From: UBA4292 sp964648695
GTDB lineage: Bacteria; Bacillota; Clostridia; Lachnospirales; Lachnospiraceae
Assembly (NCBI GenBank): GCA_964648695.1
Contig: CAZYLH010000018.1
Span: 1 to 24,439 of the forward strand
Direction: 5' to 3'
Length of the DNA stretch: 24,439 nucleotides
The notes below the pieces were generated by a model. The model saw only the letters and a program-made list of their open reading frames with translations. It was not told the DNA's origin and searched no databases. This document shows positions 21,928 to 24,439 of the stretch, one piece after another. A program made the position numbers and the translations under genes. Positions within the stretch are counted from its first letter, which is position 1. Each line of letters opens with the position of its first letter.

Positions 21928-24048
21928 TTGGCTGGTAGAGAATATCCGCTTGAGAGAACCAGAAATATCGGAATCATGGCTCATATCGATGCTGGTAAGA
22001 CCACATTGACAGAGCGTATCCTGTATTACACTGGCGTTAATTATAAAATCGGTGATACTCACGAGGGTACTGCGACCATGGACTGGATGGCGCAGGAGCA
22101 GGAGAGAGGTATCACCATCACATCCGCTGCTACCACCTGCCACTGGACCTTGGAGAAGGAGGCAAAGACGGATCCGGATGCCTTAGAGCACCGGATCAAC
22201 ATCATCGACACACCCGGACACGTAGACTTCACCGTAGAGGTGGAGCGTTCCTTAAGAGTTTTGGACAGTGCTGTCGGTGTATTCTGCGCTAAGGGCGGAG
22301 TTGAGCCTCAGTCCGAGAACGTATGGCGTCAGGCTGACAAGTACAACGTACCCCGTATGGCCTTCATCAATAAGATGGATATTTTAGGCGCTAATTTCTA
22401 CGGCGCAGTGGAGCAGATTAATACAAGACTTGGAAAGAACCCCGTACCCATCCAGCTTCCCATTGGCAAGGAGGATGAGTTTAAGGGTATCGTTGACCTG
22501 TTTGAGATGCAGGCATATATCTATAACGGAGAGAAGGGTGAGGATGTATCCATTGAGCCCATCCCCGAGGATATGAAGGATCTGTGCGACGAATGGCACA
22601 CCAAGATGGTGGAGTCCATCTGCGAGCAGGACGATGATTTGATGATGATGTACTTAGAGGGCGAGGAGCCTTCTATCGCGGACATGAAGAAGGTTTTGCG
22701 TGCGTGCACCATCGCAGGAACAATTATTCCAGTATGCTGCGGAAGTGCATACAGAAACAAGGGAGTTCAAAAGCTCTTAGATGCCATCATCGAGCTTTTG
22801 CCCGCTCCTACAGACATTCCCGCTATCAAGGGCGTTGACTTAGAGGGCAATGAGGTGGAGAGGCATTCGTCCGATGAGGAGCCTTTTTCCGCGCTTGCTT
22901 TCAAGATCATGGCGGATCCTTTCGTTGGAAAGCTGGCATACTTTAGAGTATATTCCGGTACCATGGCTTCCGGTTCTTACGTCTTAAATGCGACAAAGGA
23001 TAAGAAGGAGCGTGTTGGACGTATTCTGCAGATGCACGCAAACAAGAGAGCGGAGCTTGACAGAGTTTACTCCGGTGATATCGCTGCGGCAGTTGGATTT
23101 AAGATCACCACCACAGGTGATACAATCTGTGACGAGCAGCACCCGGTAATTCTTGAGTCCATGGAGTTCCCGGAGCCCGTTATTGACATCGCTATCGAGC
23201 CCCTTACAAAGGCTGGACAGGGCAAGATGGGAGAGGCTCTTGCAAAGCTTGCTGAGGAGGACCCCACTTTCCGTGTTCACACAGATCACGAGACTGGTCA
23301 GACCATCATCTCAGGTATGGGTGAGCTGCACCTAGAGATCATTGTAGACCGCTTAAAGAGAGAGTACAAGGTGGAGGCAAACGTTGGTGCGCCTCAGGTT
23401 GCTTATAAGGAAGCCATCACCAAGGAAGTAAACGTGGACAGCAAGTATGCAAAGCAGTCCGGTGGTCGTGGACAGTACGGTCACTGCAAAGTAATCTTTA
23501 CTCCTATGGATCCTAACGGCGAGAAAACCTTTGAGTTTGAGAGCACAGTAGTCGGAGGTGCCATTCCTAAGGAGTATATCCCCGCTGTGGGCGAGGGTAT
23601 TGAGGAGGCAACTCATTGCGGTATCTTGGGAGGTTTCCCCGTACTTGGCGTTCATGCGAATGTATATGATGGTTCCTACCATGAGGTGGACTCCTCCGAG
23701 ATGGCATTCCACATCGCAGGCTCCATGGCGTTTAAGGAGGCAATGCAAAAGGGCGCTCCTCAGCTGCTTGAGCCCATCATGAAGGTGGAGGTTTCCACTC
23801 CCGAGGATTACATGGGAGATGTCATCGGTGACATCAATTCCCGCCGTGGCCGTATCGAGGGTATGGAGGATATCGCATCCGGCAAGATGGTAAGAGGATA
23901 TGTTCCGCTTGCAGAGATGTTTGGATACTCCACAGACCTTCGTTCTAAGACCCAGGGACGCGGCAGCTATTCCATGTTCTTTGAGAAGTATGAACCCGTT
24001 CCCAAGAACGTTCAGGAAAAGGTTCTTGCGGCTCAGAAAGGTAAATAA
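21928..24048 (+). CDS. fusA: Elongation factor G
   Basis: EF-G is the GTPase that moves tRNAs and mRNA through the ribosome and helps recycle it. The 706-aa protein is full length. G-domain motifs are AHIDAGKTT (18-26), ERGITI in switch I, DTPGHVDF, and NKMD. Domains II-V follow, with the domain IV block GGRGQYGHC and the C-terminal RRGRIEGME. The start is a TTG at 21928, eight bases after AAAGGAGG; no ATG fits better. Between ATTCHW and INIIDTPGH is an extra stretch of about 11 residues (TLEKEAKTDPDALEH) that most EF-Gs lack and that I associate with Lachnospiraceae. Confidence 0.98.
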   Translation: MAGREYPLERTRNIGIMAHIDAGKTTLTERILYYTGVNYKIGDTHEGTATMDWMAQEQERGITITSAATTCHWTLEKEAKTDPDALEHRINIIDTPGHVDFTVEVERSLRVLDSAVGVFCAKGGVEPQSENVWRQADKYNVPRMAFINKMDILGANFYGAVEQINTRLGKNPVPIQLPIGKEDEFKGIVDLFEMQAYIYNGEKGEDVSIEPIPEDMKDLCDEWHTKMVESICEQDDDLMMMYLEGEEPSIADMKKVLRACTIAGTIIPVCCGSAYRNKGVQKLLDAIIELLPAPTDIPAIKGVDLEGNEVERHSSDEEPFSALAFKIMADPFVGKLAYFRVYSGTMASGSYVLNATKDKKERVGRILQMHANKRAELDRVYSGDIAAAVGFKITTTGDTICDEQHPVILESMEFPEPVIDIAIEPLTKAGQGKMGEALAKLAEEDPTFRVHTDHETGQTIISGMGELHLEIIVDRLKREYKVEANVGAPQVAYKEAITKEVNVDSKYAKQSGGRGQYGHCKVIFTPMDPNGEKTFEFESTVVGGAIPKEYIPAVGEGIEEATHCGILGGFPVLGVHANVYDGSYHEVDSSEMAFHIAGSMAFKEAMQKGAPQLLEPIMKVEVSTPEDYMGDVIGDINSRRGRIEGMEDIASGKMVRGYVPLAEMFGYSTDLRSKTQGRGSYSMFFEKYEPVPKNVQEKVLAAQKGK

Positions 24049-24064
24049 ATTTTATAAAATGGAC

Positions 24065-24093
24065 TTGCAAAAAAAACGATTATGCAATATAAT
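24065..24093 (+). promoter_or_regulatory. Predicted tuf promoter with dyad over the -10 box
   Basis: TTGCAA (24065-24070) and a perfect TATAAT (24088-24093) are 17 bases apart, only 17 bases after the fusA stop. A perfect inverted repeat, CGATTAT (24077-24083) and ATAATCG (24089-24095), covers the spacer and the -10 box. A small GCCC-AGA-GGGC hairpin (24115-24125) lies in the leader. tuf can therefore be expressed apart from rpsL-fusA. Confidence 0.75.
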
Positions 24094-24155
24094 CGGTGAT
24101 AGTCTAAAAAATATGCCCAGAGGGCGAGTTTCTTTATTCAAGGAGGATTATAGAA

Positions 24156-24439
24156 ATGGCAAAGGCTAAGTTTGAGAGAACCAAACCGCATTGTAACATT
24201 GGTACTATCGGTCACGTAGACCATGGTAAGACTACTTTGACTGCAGCTATTACCAAGGTTTTATCTGAAAGAGTAGCTGGTAACGCGGCTGTAGATTTCG
24301 AGAATATCGACAAGGCTCCGGAGGAGAGAGAAAGAGGTATCACTATCTCTACTGCTCACGTTGAGTATGAGACAGATAAGAGACATTATGCACACGTTGA
24401 CTGCCCCGGACATGCTGACTACGTAAAGAACATGATCAC
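24156..24439 (+). CDS. tuf: Elongation factor Tu, 5' part (cut by window end)
   Basis: EF-Tu brings aminoacyl-tRNA to the ribosomal A site as a GTP complex. Only the first 94 codons are present. They contain the P-loop GHVDHGKTT (19-27), the switch I segment ERGITI (59-64), and DCPGHADY (82-89) of switch II. ATG 24156 follows AAGGAGG at 24140-24146. Its place after fusA matches the classic str operon order. The truncation is the window edge, not a gene defect. Confidence 0.97.
   Translation, partial: MAKAKFERTKPHCNIGTIGHVDHGKTTLTAAITKVLSERVAGNAAVDFENIDKAPEERERGITISTAHVEYETDKRHYAHVDCPGHADYVKNMI

Overview
The window is a chromosomal segment of a Gram-positive anaerobe of class Clostridia, most likely family Lachnospiraceae. 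This rests on the SerRS type, a DUF3881-like neighbour, a long-form S12, an EF-G with an extra loop in its G domain, strong A/G-rich Shine-Dalgarno sites, and use of TTG and GTG starts. All genes that can be supported lie on the + strand. No tRNA, rRNA, CRISPR array or IS element was seen. The only mobile sequence is the 3' tail of a group II intron at the left edge.

Layout. (1) 1-53: end of a group II intron. (2) 85-3870: promoter, a structured leader with a possible small upstream ORF, then mgtE (Mg2+ channel), serS and a DUF3881-like gene. (3) 3953-5499: two secreted proteins with different ectodomains and near-identical C-terminal membrane tails, closed by a strong terminator. (4) 5524-6751: a histidine phosphatase and a six-TM protein of unknown role. 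(5) 6770-7831: fba (class II fructose-bisphosphate aldolase) as a single-gene unit. (6) 7843-12659: a four-gene envelope operon with an alpha/beta hydrolase, a membrane-anchored MurF-like ligase, a D-Ala-D-Ala ligase and a class B-like sortase. (7) 12720-20681: rpoB-rpoC. (8) 20703 to the end: the str cluster rpsL-rpsG-fusA plus the start of tuf, which has its own promoter.

The most interesting region is the mgtE leader (about 120-318). A 12-bp helix (276-287 with 307-318) would bury the mgtE ribosome-binding site. The same left arm can instead pair with 178-191, inside a 32-codon upstream ORF that starts MDAD and has a good Shine-Dalgarno site. That ORF is itself enclosed almost exactly by a long stem (153-168 with 240-255). 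This looks like an RNA switch controlling a Mg2+ channel, possibly by a leader-peptide mechanism like that of enterobacterial mgtL. It does not look like the M-box riboswitch. The pairings are read from the sequence; the mechanism is inference.

The envelope operon is the second point of interest. Its MurF lacks the usual N-terminal substrate-binding domain and has a multi-helix membrane region instead. Its Ddl has a Gly/Ser/Lys-rich insert next to the active-site lid. Its sortase has a duplicated cytoplasmic tail. The two secreted proteins in region 3 could be sortase substrates, but they lack a canonical LPxTG motif.
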